NCBI GenBank assembly: GCA_029260715.1 | Contig: JAJDCS010000043.1 | Span: 1 to 64,000 of the forward strand | Reading direction: 5' to 3' | Origin: Phycisphaeraceae bacterium | Lineage (GTDB): Bacteria; Planctomycetota; Phycisphaerae; Phycisphaerales; Phycisphaeraceae | DNA length: 64,000 nucleotides | Shown: positions 1 to 8,692 of the stretch, piece by piece | How the letters are laid out: each line of letters begins with the position of its first letter | Numbering within the stretch: the first letter of the stretch is position 1 | Notes under the pieces: generated by a model | The model's input: only the letters and a program-made list of their open reading frames with translations | Told to the model about the DNA's origin: nothing | The model's database searches: none | Position numbers and translations under genes: made by a program

Positions 1-135
1 AAGCGGGCCGGGATAAGTACGTGTGTGGTGATCGCTCCCTCAGCATCACCGCCTTTGCGCACATAGACCTCTCTCTCATCAATGCGCACTGGTGCCGAAA
101 AACCCCGCGAGCAGCCTCGATTCAAAATAGCGAAG

Positions 136-164
136 TAAAAAAAGCCCGGCACAATGGCCGGGCT
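136..164 (-). terminator. Rho-independent terminator downstream of the SapC-family gene
   Basis: An 8-bp perfect GC-rich stem (143-150 paired with 157-164) with a 6-nt loop is followed, on the minus strand, by a run of seven T. It lies about 145 bp past the stop codon of the minus-strand SapC-family gene, so it is the likely end of that transcript. Confidence 0.75.
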
Positions 165-271
165 CTCGGTTGGTGAATTAGTGTGATACCAATACCAGGC
201 GCAACGCCGCACACTCTCGAACACGGCGGTGGCAATGGCGCACCCTTCGCGTTCGACTGAAATCAAACCTA

Positions 272-302
272 CAAAGCCGGCTAATTGCGGCGCCCGGCTT
301 TG
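272..302 (-). repeat. 9-bp perfect inverted repeat just after the SapC-family stop codon
   Basis: Positions 272-280 pair perfectly with 294-302 around a 13-nt loop, six bases past the stop codon. No T-run follows on the minus strand, so it may be an RNA 3'-end stabilising hairpin rather than a terminator. Confidence 0.45.
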
Positions 303-308
303 ATCTGC

Positions 309-1094
309 CTACGACTTCGAGCTTGTCCCCGCGGCTTCTTTGGCCGGGGCTTTGTCGCCCGCGCCATTTGATTCGCTGTCCCGGACCCACTCGCCCATGG
401 ACGCGAAGTTCCGCATCGATTGCATGTGGATGTACAACAGCTCCAGCTCGTCGGTCTTAGCCAAGTCCGCGAGTTGTTCGCCGTTGAGTTCTTTGAGGCG
501 TTTGCGGCTGACCGCCATGAACCCGCCTAGGTTCAGCTTCTTCCCGTCGGGCATGCCCATCTGGGCTTGCATCGGTTCGAGCAGGTTAAGTTCCTTGAGC
601 TTCTTGCAGAACGCTTGCGTGCGTACAAAGTGTGTTTGGTATTGCTTCAGGAACGTCAGCACGTTTTCGAGGTACTGCGTCTTTTTCCCGTCGGCGTCGA
701 ACAGGTGCTCGCCCCGGCCGTCCTGGTTGCAACCGACGAAATCTTCGTCGATGCACAGGGTAAAGCTCTTGCCCTGGTCGCGGCTGGAGAACACAAACGG
801 GTACCGCCGCACAAACGCGGGGATGTACTTCGCCTTCCACTCGCCGCTTGGCGTCAGGTAGAGGTTCTCTTCGTGACGCACACCCATGATCGCCACGGGC
901 AACACAGCCTCATCCGTCCCTGTGAATACAATTGCGTACTCCACCGCGGCGGCGGGGAACTCCACGGCTGTCAGCGGCACGGCGTTTGTGTTTTTAGCGA
1001 ATGCGTAGTCTTCGCCCGTCTTCACCGACCAGTTCCTGTGTTTCTCGCTGGAAACCGGCACGGTTTTTTCGTAGATCAATAGGTGTTTGCTCAT
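309..1094 (-). CDS. SapC family protein
   Basis: This 261-residue protein resembles the SapC family (PF07277) along most of its length. Typical features are a central stretch around LCIDEDFVG, an ENVLTFLKQYQ helix, and a C-terminal LKELNGEQLADLAKTDELE segment followed by a short Ala/Lys/Ser-rich tail. The name comes from a peptide-resistance locus, but the biochemical role of these stand-alone proteins is not established. There is no signal peptide or membrane segment, so it is predicted to be cytoplasmic. The start is supported by an AGAGG ribosome-binding site about 8 nt upstream. The gene is monocistronic: a terminator follows it and the next gene is divergent. Most SapC relatives I know are proteobacterial and sit near TonB receptors. 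None is here, so horizontal origin is possible. Confidence 0.8.
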   Translation of the reverse strand: MSKHLLIYEKTVPVSSEKHRNWSVKTGEDYAFAKNTNAVPLTAVEFPAAAVEYAIVFTGTDEAVLPVAIMGVRHEENLYLTPSGEWKAKYIPAFVRRYPFVFSSRDQGKSFTLCIDEDFVGCNQDGRGEHLFDADGKKTQYLENVLTFLKQYQTHFVRTQAFCKKLKELNLLEPMQAQMGMPDGKKLNLGGFMAVSRKRLKELNGEQLADLAKTDELELLYIHMQSMRNFASMGEWVRDSESNGAGDKAPAKEAAGTSSKS

Positions 1095-1649
1095 TTTGAA
1101 TACCTCTATTCTTGTGGGTTGATAAAGCTAAATCCCCTTCACGACTCGGTGTGTAGCAGATAGGTATAGTTTAACCATACGTCGCATATTGCGCTTACGC
1201 CACTGAGATCCTCAAAATATTAGCGTGCCTGGGAGGGGTATTATTGGATCAAATTTCAACGATTTTGAAGCCGCGGCGGCGGGGCCGCTTCACTATTTTT
1301 AGCTCATGCCGCCGATTTTGCATGTAAGCATTGCTTTTAAAGTCAGTTAAATTAAACGCTGCCGTTTGCTCGCGCCGCCCAAGGTGGGGCGATATCTGCC
1401 AATGCGGGGGAACACCGCAGCGAACTGGGTGCCGCTGGTTCGCCGGCCTCAGCGAGTAAGCGGTGTGAACCCACCACCGATTAGGCGACGCCCGTGTCAC
1501 TGACGCCTCGCAACATTTTTGGGTTGTAACACGCGTTGAAGTATTTGGTCGTTACCGCACGCCGGGTTACATTGATACCCAAGCAGCCCGCGCGGACGCC
1601 GGGCAAGAACCGTTTGGGGGTTTTCAACCCAAGTCACCGAGGCATTCAC
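1095..1649. other. 555-bp divergent intergenic region
   Basis: This region separates the minus-strand SapC-family gene from the plus-strand lipoprotein gene and should carry both promoters. It is less GC-rich than the flanking genes near 1140-1360, and I see no clear sigma-70 pair. A minus-strand open frame at 1249-1500 lacks family resemblance and a ribosome-binding site. A single TTGTAA nonamer unit (1522-1530) resembles one unit of the arrays at 6.5 and 38.6 kb. Confidence 0.4.
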
Positions 1650-2606
1650 ATGAGCCTGTCCATCAAGACGCCGGCCACCGTATTCAAGCTAATTCTTCTG
1701 CTAGGGCTGGCGCTGTGCTGGGCGTTGATCCTGGCGGGTTGTGTATCAAGCCAGTTGGCCGACCCGATCGACCCGAAGATACACCCGCGTGGGACGACTT
1801 ACCGGTATCAGCCGCTCAACCCGACGACCGTCTGGATCAGAGACCCCACCGAAGAAGAGGTTGCCGACGGGTGGAGCGACGCCGACGAGACGTCGTACGA
1901 GTTCAACAAGGCGTTGCTGCGAGACCTCGACACGGAAACCGTGCGCATCGCGATGGACACACTCGACGGGTCCGCCAGCCTTTCAGCCGGGGTCGTGGGC
2001 GCTTCCGTGAAGGGCCAGAGCTACGTGCTCATCGTTGACTACATCAAATACATTACGAGCAACCAGCCGATTGACACACACTACTTTTCATACGGTGAGG
2101 ATGACCAGGAGCACGAAGAACACTTTAACGGCGCGGTGCCGATCTACACCGGCATCGGTTTGCGCATACGGGCCGAGTTCAAAGCCACCGAGAGCGGGTT
2201 GAACATCTCGGGCCTGCCCGCGCTGGCTATCGCCGCCAGCGTCAACGGGATCAGCGGGCGTCTGACGGTCCAGACGCTTGGCATTACCGGCCCCGAGATC
2301 ACGGCCCTGATGCCGATCCTCTCGGACATCAGCGTCTCAAGCATCCAAAGCGCGGTGCAGGCGGTCGGGGCGATCAAAGCGAAAATCTACGAAGACTCCA
2401 CGACCGTGTACCCCAAGATCGTGGGCTTCGAGTCGCCGCGGGACAACCCCGAGTTGATCAGGGCCATCGCCGGGGCTTTGTATGCGACGGAACTGTGGGT
2501 CTGCCCCGTGGTCATCAAGAACCCTGAAGACCCAGCCAAAAAGATCCACTGGATCAATTGGTTCTCGTCGCCGCCAGAGGACGAAGAGCCCGTGGAAGAA
2601 GAATGA
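1650..2606 (+). CDS. Predicted lipoprotein of unknown function
   Basis: From the ATG at 1650 the product is 318 residues, with a GAGG ribosome-binding site 7 nt upstream. An in-frame start at 1536 would place 38 non-signal residues before the signal peptide and is rejected. The N-terminus has Lys residues, a long hydrophobic stretch (14-28) and a lipobox LAGC with the acylated Cys at 31, so the mature protein should be membrane-anchored. The rest is a soluble domain with alternating strand-like and helix-like stretches, ending in a very acidic tail (PPEDEEPVEEE). I recognise no family. It is convergent with the GT39-like gene, with 45 bp between their stop codons. Confidence 0.75.
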   Translation: MSLSIKTPATVFKLILLLGLALCWALILAGCVSSQLADPIDPKIHPRGTTYRYQPLNPTTVWIRDPTEEEVADGWSDADETSYEFNKALLRDLDTETVRIAMDTLDGSASLSAGVVGASVKGQSYVLIVDYIKYITSNQPIDTHYFSYGEDDQEHEEHFNGAVPIYTGIGLRIRAEFKATESGLNISGLPALAIAASVNGISGRLTVQTLGITGPEITALMPILSDISVSSIQSAVQAVGAIKAKIYEDSTTVYPKIVGFESPRDNPELIRAIAGALYATELWVCPVVIKNPEDPAKKIHWINWFSSPPEDEEPVEEE

Positions 2607-2651
2607 AAGCAGGCGGGGCGATGCGCCGTCAGTTCCGGCGTGCCCACATCA

Positions 2652-3938
2652 TCACGCCGCTTGGACGGTGGGTTGCCTTGTGGCGGCGGGTGTGGTGGGT
2701 GTGGCGGCTAACGCGGGGAACACCGCGCCCAGCAGCTTGGCGACCGCCAGCGACGCGAACGGTAGGAAGGCGGGGGCGCACGAGTCGCGGAACCTGCCCG
2801 ACCCGTAGAACACGATCGCCATCACCACAATGGAGGCCATGGGGATCAGCAGGACCAACGCCGGCCCGCGAGCCTGACGCCACCCCAGGTACAACCCGGC
2901 GATCAAGAACGGCGCTACGGCGATCCAACCCAGAGCGAACGCCCACCGCACCGCGGTGTTGGGTGTGTCCGTCATCGGCCAGACCAACCGGAACAGCTTC
3001 ATCACGCACAGGTACGGCATCTGCGTCGCGTTTTGTTGGATGAATTCAAAGCCGTACCGCCAGGCGGTGGCTTCCATCTCGATTTCGCTGCCGAATAGCG
3101 GGTGTTGTTCGTTGCGCAGCGTGCTGGTTTTGACCCAGCTGCCGGCCAGGTGCGGGGTGTTGAGCACCACCTCGTTGTTGGCGCCCCAAAGCCCGTGGCC
3201 GCCGATGGTCGAAATCGTCGGCTTGCCCAGTGCTACGGCGTTGCGGCCCACCCACGGCAGCAGGACCAGCATGACCAGGCACGCTTGCAAGCCCCAGGTG
3301 AACAGCCGTTCTCGCCGGGTTGTTGCCGTGGCGAACCACGCCGCGACCAGTGACACCGGCAGGAGGAAGATCAGTTGCGGGCGCGTGAGGATAGCCAAGC
3401 CCCAGCACGCGCCGGCTGCGATGTGGGCGGTCTTCGATCTGTTTTTGATACCGGTGATGGTCAACACAAGGGCGGCGCTTAGCCATAAGCCGTAGGGCGT
3501 CTCGCTGAGGAAGTGCATGGTGTAGTAAAAATGCCCTGGGTAGAGCGCCAGCCACACCGCGGCGATCACCCCTGCCACCGCCCCGAAGCATTGGCGCGTC
3601 AGCACGCCGACCAGGACGCACGTCGCAGCCGACATGACGCAGAACCAAACCCGCGCCGCGGCGAACGACCTGCCGAAGGCCAGGTACGCGGGCAGAATGG
3701 CCCAAGAGGTGCCGGGCGGGCGACGAGCGCCGGGTTGACCTGATTTTTCGGTGTACCCTTTGCCCGCAGCCATCTGGCTGGCGTAGAACTCGTAGTCGAT
3801 CTGGTCGGGGTTGGCGTCGTAGTCGGGCGGCGCGCCCAGCCCCACGAACGACGAAGTGACCCCGATGCGCAGAGCCAGCGCGCCGACGAAAACCGCTGTC
3901 AACGCGATCAGGAATGCCCGGTGGGAAATCGGTGTCAT
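2652..3938 (-). CDS. GT39-like membrane glycosyltransferase
   Basis: This 428-residue polytopic protein has about ten hydrophobic segments. It begins with a first transmembrane helix (residues about 8-27), followed by a luminal loop containing DQIDYEFYASQMAAGKGY, which corresponds to the acidic, substrate-binding first loop of dolichyl/undecaprenyl-phosphate-sugar transferases (ArnT/PMT superfamily, PF13231). It probably transfers a sugar from a polyprenyl-phosphate donor on the periplasmic side of the membrane. The start at 3938 was chosen because it has an AGGAG site and overlaps the upstream gene's stop codon in an ATGA, which implies translational coupling. A longer in-frame extension to 4142 would run deep into the upstream gene. 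The acceptor is unknown. Confidence 0.78.
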   Translation of the reverse strand: MTPISHRAFLIALTAVFVGALALRIGVTSSFVGLGAPPDYDANPDQIDYEFYASQMAAGKGYTEKSGQPGARRPPGTSWAILPAYLAFGRSFAAARVWFCVMSAATCVLVGVLTRQCFGAVAGVIAAVWLALYPGHFYYTMHFLSETPYGLWLSAALVLTITGIKNRSKTAHIAAGACWGLAILTRPQLIFLLPVSLVAAWFATATTRRERLFTWGLQACLVMLVLLPWVGRNAVALGKPTISTIGGHGLWGANNEVVLNTPHLAGSWVKTSTLRNEQHPLFGSEIEMEATAWRYGFEFIQQNATQMPYLCVMKLFRLVWPMTDTPNTAVRWAFALGWIAVAPFLIAGLYLGWRQARGPALVLLIPMASIVVMAIVFYGSGRFRDSCAPAFLPFASLAVAKLLGAVFPALAATPTTPAATRQPTVQAA

Positions 3939-5638
3939 CGCCCCGCGCTCCTGGTGGTTTGTATGGGTGGGCGTTGCTTGTTCCTGTAACCGGCGGCGCG
4001 CCGCGTGGTGGGCGGTGCGTACAGGCGGTATTCCTGGGGCGGCTGGCTTTGCTCGGACACGACCATCCACTGCTCGTGCAGTTGTGCCAACAGCGGGCAG
4101 TCTTTGTGCGCCAGCGTAGTCGAGCCGGCTGTCACCGCCCAATCGAATTCGTCGGCGTCGAACCGGGCTTGGAGATTATCTTCCTCGTAATTGGAGGGGT
4201 TGTAGGGTGATACGGTGACGTCGTCTCGCCCCATTTTTAATAGGACGAACCGGACGACAGGCCACGCCTGGGCCAGCACGCGTTCGCCCGGCTCGGCCAT
4301 GCGGCCCAGTTCTTGCGTAACCGCGATAAGCTTGTTGTTCTTCTGGTCGTTGGAGGTGGCGGGCGTTGTTCGGCCGCCAACCACCGCCAGGGTTGCTATC
4401 AAGATCAACGCCGCGGCGATGGCGTGAGGCGCCACTAGCCACGGGACACGCAATTTATTAGGCCGACTGAGCAACCGCTGGCAGTGAGCGCCGACCGTGC
4501 GAACGACCCACTGCCCAGCCAGTGGGCCACCCAGCGCAAGCGGCGGGATCATATACAGGCTGTAGCAAAGCCCCATGATGTGTGCCCCGTGTACCGCTGC
4601 GACGAGCCCGAAGGTGAACACCGCCAGCGTCACAGCCACCGGCTTGCGCTCTTTCCACGCCCACAGCGCGATCAAAACAATCGAGAGAACCATCCCGGCC
4701 AGCAGCAGCGGGTAGCCGTCCCAATACCACCAGGCGTAGGCGTATTTGGGGACGTGTTGATAGATCTCGCCCCGGAAGAAGGCCCGGTGTCCGCCTTGGC
4801 CGTATCGCACCAAAAAGCCGAAGTTCAGCAACACGCTTAAGCGGTACAACCCCGCCGGCCAGACGACCGCGATCCCACCCAGGCACGACCAAAGGGTCAT
4901 CCACACGTGTCGGTGCAGTTTGATAAACGGGAACAGGGGCGAGCACTTCACGTACGGCCACCGCCGTTTGAGCCCCAGCCGGCGCGGTTGCACAATCGCG
5001 ATCGCGACGAGGCTAAGAATGACGACGATCGGCCCGTATTCCATCGAGACGAACTGCCCGGCCAGCGACAGGCCGAAGGCGGCGGCGTTTAGTGCGGTCG
5101 GCTGACGGAGGTAGCGGCACAGCGTCCAGATGTTGAGCAATAAGAAAAGCGCCACAAACGCGTGCGGCCGTGCCACGGTGGTCATGAGCACCGCGGCCGG
5201 CGCGGTAGCCATCAGCGCCCCGCAGATCGTGCCGACCACTAGCTTCGCTTTGCGCGACCCCGAAGCCAGGCTAAACCCAACGAGCACCGCCAACCCCGAA
5301 GACAAAACGCTGGCCGCGATCGCGGGCAGGCGCACCGCCCATTCGTCCATACCGAATAGCGACGTGCTTAGGTGGATGGCGTAGATGGATAGCGGCGCGT
5401 GGCCGTGGCGGGGGCCGAAGTTGATATTGTCCAGGTTCAGCGCGTTGGCAATGAAGCCTTGGTGGGCGGCGTAGGCGTAGTCGGCCTCGTCCCACATGAT
5501 CACGTCGTGCAGCACGCCGCAGTGCAGCAGCGCGGTGGCGGTCATGACCAGGGCGGCCACTACGGCCATCACAAGCACCGTGGGGCCGGTCAGCCTCGGA
5601 GAATCTTGGTCGGTGGGAGTCGTTGTTTTTGCGTTCAT
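3935..5638 (-). CDS. GT39-like membrane glycosyltransferase
   Basis: This 567-residue polytopic protein has a first transmembrane segment at about 20-40, immediately followed by MWDEADYAY, with Asp50/Glu51 in the position of the catalytic acidic pair of ArnT/PMT-type transferases. Numerous further transmembrane helices follow, and then a soluble C-terminal domain (from about residue 440) containing VSPYNPSNYEEDN. It likely uses a polyprenyl-phosphate sugar donor at the outer face of the cytoplasmic membrane. It is the upstream member of a translationally coupled pair with the neighbouring GT39-like gene (4-nt ATGA overlap). A methyltransferase gene precedes it by 76 bp on the same strand. No strong ribosome-binding site is visible at the chosen ATG. 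Confidence 0.78.
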   Translation of the reverse strand: MNAKTTTPTDQDSPRLTGPTVLVMAVVAALVMTATALLHCGVLHDVIMWDEADYAYAAHQGFIANALNLDNINFGPRHGHAPLSIYAIHLSTSLFGMDEWAVRLPAIAASVLSSGLAVLVGFSLASGSRKAKLVVGTICGALMATAPAAVLMTTVARPHAFVALFLLLNIWTLCRYLRQPTALNAAAFGLSLAGQFVSMEYGPIVVILSLVAIAIVQPRRLGLKRRWPYVKCSPLFPFIKLHRHVWMTLWSCLGGIAVVWPAGLYRLSVLLNFGFLVRYGQGGHRAFFRGEIYQHVPKYAYAWWYWDGYPLLLAGMVLSIVLIALWAWKERKPVAVTLAVFTFGLVAAVHGAHIMGLCYSLYMIPPLALGGPLAGQWVVRTVGAHCQRLLSRPNKLRVPWLVAPHAIAAALILIATLAVVGGRTTPATSNDQKNNKLIAVTQELGRMAEPGERVLAQAWPVVRFVLLKMGRDDVTVSPYNPSNYEEDNLQARFDADEFDWAVTAGSTTLAHKDCPLLAQLHEQWMVVSEQSQPPQEYRLYAPPTTRRAAGYRNKQRPPIQTTRSAGR

Positions 5639-5714
5639 AGTGTTGTGGTTGGTGGCCCGCGTGTGCGGCGGATTGTGGCCGGTGCTGCTTTAATCGAAGC
5701 GGTTGTGCCGCGGT

Positions 5715-6500
5715 TTAAGACGGCTTACGTCCGACGCCGATAACGCTTTGCCCGAACGGCGGAGTTACAACGCGCTCCAGCGCGCTCAGTAGCGGCACGA
5801 TCCGATTGAATGATACCGCTTGCTTGGCGGGCACGAGGCGCCTGCGGAGCACCACGCTGTTGAACCACCAGCCAAGCAAGCCGATTGTGTTGCTGTACCG
5901 ACCCGAGACCCATTCCAAGCCGGCGTCTTGGAACACATTTTTTAAAGACCGTTTGGTGTACCGCCGGTAGTGCCCCAGTTCACGGTCGAGCCGGCCCAGC
6001 GCCGCCGGGCCCGCGGGCACGAACGCCACCACCTTCCCGCCGGGGCGCAGTTGGTCAGCCATCAACGCGACCATCTCGCGGTCGTCTTCGATGTGTTCGA
6101 GCACGTTGCTGCTGACCACCGTGTCAAAAGTCTCCGCGTCGTGCGTGGGCCTGGGCAGGCTTTGGAGGTCGGCGTGCATCGCCTTAACGTGAGACGCGTG
6201 GCTAAACCGTTGGTTGAACGACTGCACAAACTGCTCGACCGGGTCGATGCCGACCACCTCGGTCGCACTCATGGACAGAAACCGGGTGATGTTGCCCGTG
6301 CCGCAACCGACTTCCATGACCCGCCCCGCCACGTGCGGGCGAAGCAGGCTGTAAATCCAGTGGTTGTATTCGTACAACTCGGAGATCGTGGCCAGCGAGT
6401 CGTCGATGACGTCCGTCCCCACCGGCGTCGCCGCGTCGAACGCGGGGCCGGGGCTGAGCGTGTCGGGATGGTTCAGTGACAGAGCCGGCTGTGACGCCAT
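5715..6500 (-). CDS. Class I SAM-dependent methyltransferase
   Basis: This 261-residue protein has the glycine-rich SAM-binding motif I EVGCGTGN (residues 63-70), an acidic strand-2 end (VVGIDPVEQF), and a motif-IV region VVSSNVLEHIEDD followed by RPGGKVVAFVPAG. This is the layout of Methyltransf_11/23-type enzymes. The C-terminal part has a hydrophobic stretch (TIGLLGWWFNSVVL). It is the first gene of the minus-strand group that continues into the two GT39-like transferases. That suggests methylation of a lipid-linked sugar or polyprenyl intermediate, but the substrate cannot be read from sequence. TAGGTG serves as a modest ribosome-binding site. Confidence 0.8.
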   Translation of the reverse strand: MASQPALSLNHPDTLSPGPAFDAATPVGTDVIDDSLATISELYEYNHWIYSLLRPHVAGRVMEVGCGTGNITRFLSMSATEVVGIDPVEQFVQSFNQRFSHASHVKAMHADLQSLPRPTHDAETFDTVVSSNVLEHIEDDREMVALMADQLRPGGKVVAFVPAGPAALGRLDRELGHYRRYTKRSLKNVFQDAGLEWVSGRYSNTIGLLGWWFNSVVLRRRLVPAKQAVSFNRIVPLLSALERVVTPPFGQSVIGVGRKPS

Positions 6501-6518
6501 GAAAACACCTACTTATCG

Positions 6519-6572
6519 CGGTTGATGGGCCTGTAGGGCTTGTAGCGTCTGTATCGGTTGTAAGGGTGGGCG
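6519..6572. repeat. Tandem 9-bp repeat array (copy 1)
   Basis: Consecutive 9-bp units read CGGTTGATG, GGCCTGTAG, GGCTTGTAG, CGTCTGTAT, CGGTTGTAA and GGGTGGGCG. The shared pattern is (C/G)GN(C/T)TGTAN, repeated in strict 9-bp register. It lies 19 bp upstream of the minus-strand methyltransferase start. The same pattern recurs at 6701-6745 and 38588-38632. Confidence 0.75.
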
Positions 6573-6700
6573 ACTTAATGGCGGGTGGGTGTCGCGCCCA
6601 AATTAAAGATATATATAAAGATAGGTGTTGAACCGGCGGCGGGGCGGTGCGATTTTTACACTTTTATCGGCCTGGAGCTAAAGAACCTTTCTTAGGATGA

Positions 6701-6745
6701 CGACTATAGGGTCTGTAGGGGTTGTAACGGTTGTATCGCTTTGCC
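6701..6745. repeat. Tandem 9-bp repeat array (copy 2)
   Basis: Units in 9-bp register are CGACTATAG, GGTCTGTAG, GGGTTGTAA, CGGTTGTAT and a degenerate CGCTTTGCC. They share the TTGTA/CTGTA core and register of the array at 6519. It ends about 100 bp upstream of the GT2 start codon. Confidence 0.75.
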
Positions 6746-6843
6746 TCTGATGCTCTAATACGGTGCATGAGGGGCGGGCTTGTCAGCACTACCCGCTCGG
6801 TTGGCTTCTTTATTGATCGCCGGCCGGGCCACGAGGCTTGACC

Positions 6844-7647
6844 ATGATCCAGACCCTCAGCATCGTAATCCCGGTTTACAACGAGTGCGACCTGTTCTTG
6901 GACGTGGTCGAGCGTGTGGAGTCGGCGCCGCTGCCGGCGGGCATGCGCCGGCAGATCGTGATCGTCGACGATTGCTCGACCGACGGCACGACCGAGTTGC
7001 TGCACAGGCTGTCGCGGCGACGCCCGGACCTGACGATCCATTTCCACCCGGTCAACCGCGGCAAAGGCGCCGCGCTACGCACCGGGTTCAGCCTGGCCAC
7101 GGGCGACATTGTTTTGGTCCAAGACGCGGACCTGGAGTACGACCCGAACGAATACCCGCAGTTGCTCAAGCCGATCCTCGACGGCCGGGCCGACGTGGTC
7201 TTCGGCTCGCGCTTCATCGGGCACGCCCACCGCGTGCTGTACTACTGGCACTGCGTGGGCAACCGCTTCTTGACCATGCTCAGCAATATGTTCAGCAACC
7301 TGAACCTCACAGACATGGAGTGCTGCTACAAGGTCTTCCGCCGCGAGGTGGTCCAGCGGGTCTCGATCCAGGAGAACCGCTTCGGCTTCGAGCCGGAAGT
7401 CACCGCGAAGATCGCCAAGATGCACGCTCGCATCTACGAAGTCCCCGTCAGCTACGCAGGACGCACGTACCAGGAAGGCAAGAAGATCACCTGGCGTGAC
7501 GGGTTCTCGGCGTTGCGGTGTATCATGCGATACAACCTCTTCACCGGTCGCGTGGCGCCGCTGCTGATCGCGTCGACACCTACCAACGAATCCGACGCTG
7601 TGGAGCAGCCCATCCCCATCAGCGAAGCCGCCAAGCAAGCGGCGTAA
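6844..7647 (+). CDS. GT2 family glycosyltransferase (DPM1-like)
   Basis: This 267-residue enzyme shows the GT-A fold signatures SIVIPVYNE near the N-terminus, [10 protein letters not shown] (nucleotide binding) and the metal-binding DXD as QDADLEYDP. The region [11 protein letters not shown] followed by [14 protein letters not shown] is typical of dolichol/undecaprenyl-phosphate mannose or glucose synthases. There is no C-terminal membrane domain. It could make the polyprenyl-phosphate sugar donor used by the two GT39-like transferases encoded nearby; this is inference from context. The ATG at 6844 was chosen over an upstream TTG because GAGG lies 7 nt before it. Confidence 0.85.
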   Translation: MIQTLSIVIPVYNECDLFLDVVERVESAPLPAGMRRQIVIVDDCSTDGTTELLHRLSRRRPDLTIHFHPVNRGKGAALRTGFSLATGDIVLVQDADLEYDPNEYPQLLKPILDGRADVVFGSRFIGHAHRVLYYWHCVGNRFLTMLSNMFSNLNLTDMECCYKVFRREVVQRVSIQENRFGFEPEVTAKIAKMHARIYEVPVSYAGRTYQEGKKITWRDGFSALRCIMRYNLFTGRVAPLLIASTPTNESDAVEQPIPISEAAKQAA

Positions 7648-7830
7648 AGCCGGGGCGGGTTTGGAATCCCAGGCACGCACCAAGCAATCGCCGGCCTGCC
7701 GGGGTATTGGGAAAAACTTTCTACCGCACTTCACCGTCGCGCAGTTTCTTTAAGCATTTTATGTTTGCGCCCGGTTGCCGCATTGGCTGAGCTTACCCAC
7801 GGTTTTAATTGACGGGTGGGCAGCCGTCAT

Positions 7831-8649
7831 ATGCTTGAGTCTTACGGGATTAAACCCGTGGGCGGCCGTGGTGAGGCGAGTCTTATTGTGTTGAATGGCG
7901 GCGCGTTGATGACGGCGTTCTATAAAAGAGGGTTTGAGATCTTAAGGTGGTACAACCGCGATTACGCCGACACACTGCTCGCTTTTATTCCGGCGACTTT
8001 TGGTTTTGAACCCGATTCGTTTTCGGAGCTGTTCCAAGGCCGACGCGCCCCGGTGTATTTTTATGCCCGTGAGCAGCCGAGCCTTGACTTGCTCAGGTCC
8101 GTGAAATTCCCGTGTCCAGCCCAATTCGGCATCGACCACGATATGGCTTTCCACCTCCAAGGCACGCGTTATATTGAGGGTTTGATAAGCAGCCAGCGCA
8201 ACCGCCACGTGCTGATCGTCGAGCGTGCGGACCCGGAAGGCACCACCGGATTGCGCACCGCAGCGATCGGCCCGTCTTTCTTCAAACGATACTTGCCCAA
8301 AGCGATCAAGACGCGCATCAAGCACGCCGTGTGGGAACGCCGGGCGCGAGACCAAACAAAGCTGACGGAGTTTGCCCGCACGGCTCTTCGCGGTGCCTTG
8401 GCGGACAACCCCGGGTGGGAATCCCTGCCCGTGTTTTCTGCGGACATCAGCGCCCAAGAGGTGTGTACCTTTAAGCGATTTTCACAGCTTATCGCCGACG
8501 CGGCTGTGGTCATCACCACAAGGATGCACGTGGGAATTTTAGCGGCGATGCTTGGGAAGCCCGTCTACATCAATCGCGGGTCGCATCACAAAATCCGTGG
8601 TGTCTACGAGCACTCGCTGAAAGACTTAAAGCACGTCCAGCTTATCTAG
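7831..8649 (+). pseudogene. Polysaccharide pyruvyltransferase-like gene, apparently 5'-truncated
   Basis: The 272 residues match the C-terminal two thirds of the polysaccharide pyruvyl transferase family (PF04230). The signature VVITTRMHVGILAAMLGKPV sits near the C-terminus, and PAQFGIDHDMAFHL occurs centrally. The N-terminal glycine-rich segment of the family, which normally precedes the LNGGALM-like strand by 50-90 residues, is absent, and a TGA at 7810-7812 closes the frame just upstream. Starts are possible at GTG 7816 or ATG 7831. No good ribosome-binding site precedes either. Codons are richer in TTT, TAT and TTA than in neighbours, hinting at a different origin. It may be a decayed gene or a divergent short member; I favour a remnant. 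Confidence 0.55.
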
Positions 8650-8692
8650 AGTTTCATCGGGCAGGTAGTTTGCGATTCGAGTTACCCGCTGC

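Larger units (their letters stand above)
1..308. other. Intergenic edge region without assignable gene
   Basis: No credible coding region is visible. A plus-strand frame is open from the window edge to about 176, but it runs through a terminator hairpin and shows no family resemblance. The stretch holds two hairpins that follow the SapC-type gene (annotated separately) and a 6-bp inverted repeat at 27-32/45-50. What lies to the left of the window is unknown. Confidence 0.5.
6501..6843. other. Divergent intergenic region carrying two 9-bp repeat arrays
   Basis: This 343-bp spacer separates a minus-strand methyltransferase gene and a plus-strand GT2 gene. It contains two arrays of 9-bp units (annotated separately), an AT-rich stretch near 6600-6630 (ATATATATA-like), and no credible coding region. 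A minus-strand open frame over 6664-7047 mostly shadows the GT2 gene and translates the repeats as Tyr-Asn-Arg/Pro units. Confidence 0.6.

Noticed and set aside
3-176. Open plus-strand frame from the window edge, possible 3' end of a gene
   Set aside because: It passes through a clear terminator hairpin and has no recognisable protein features.
1249-1500. Small minus-strand open frame of 83 codons
   Set aside because: There is no ribosome-binding site or recognisable domain, and the sequence is biased towards Arg/His.
6664-7047. Minus-strand frame translating the 9-bp repeats as Tyr-Asn-Arg/Pro units
   Set aside because: It mostly overlaps the GT2 gene in antisense. The repeat translation is a by-product of the 9-bp (three-codon) period.
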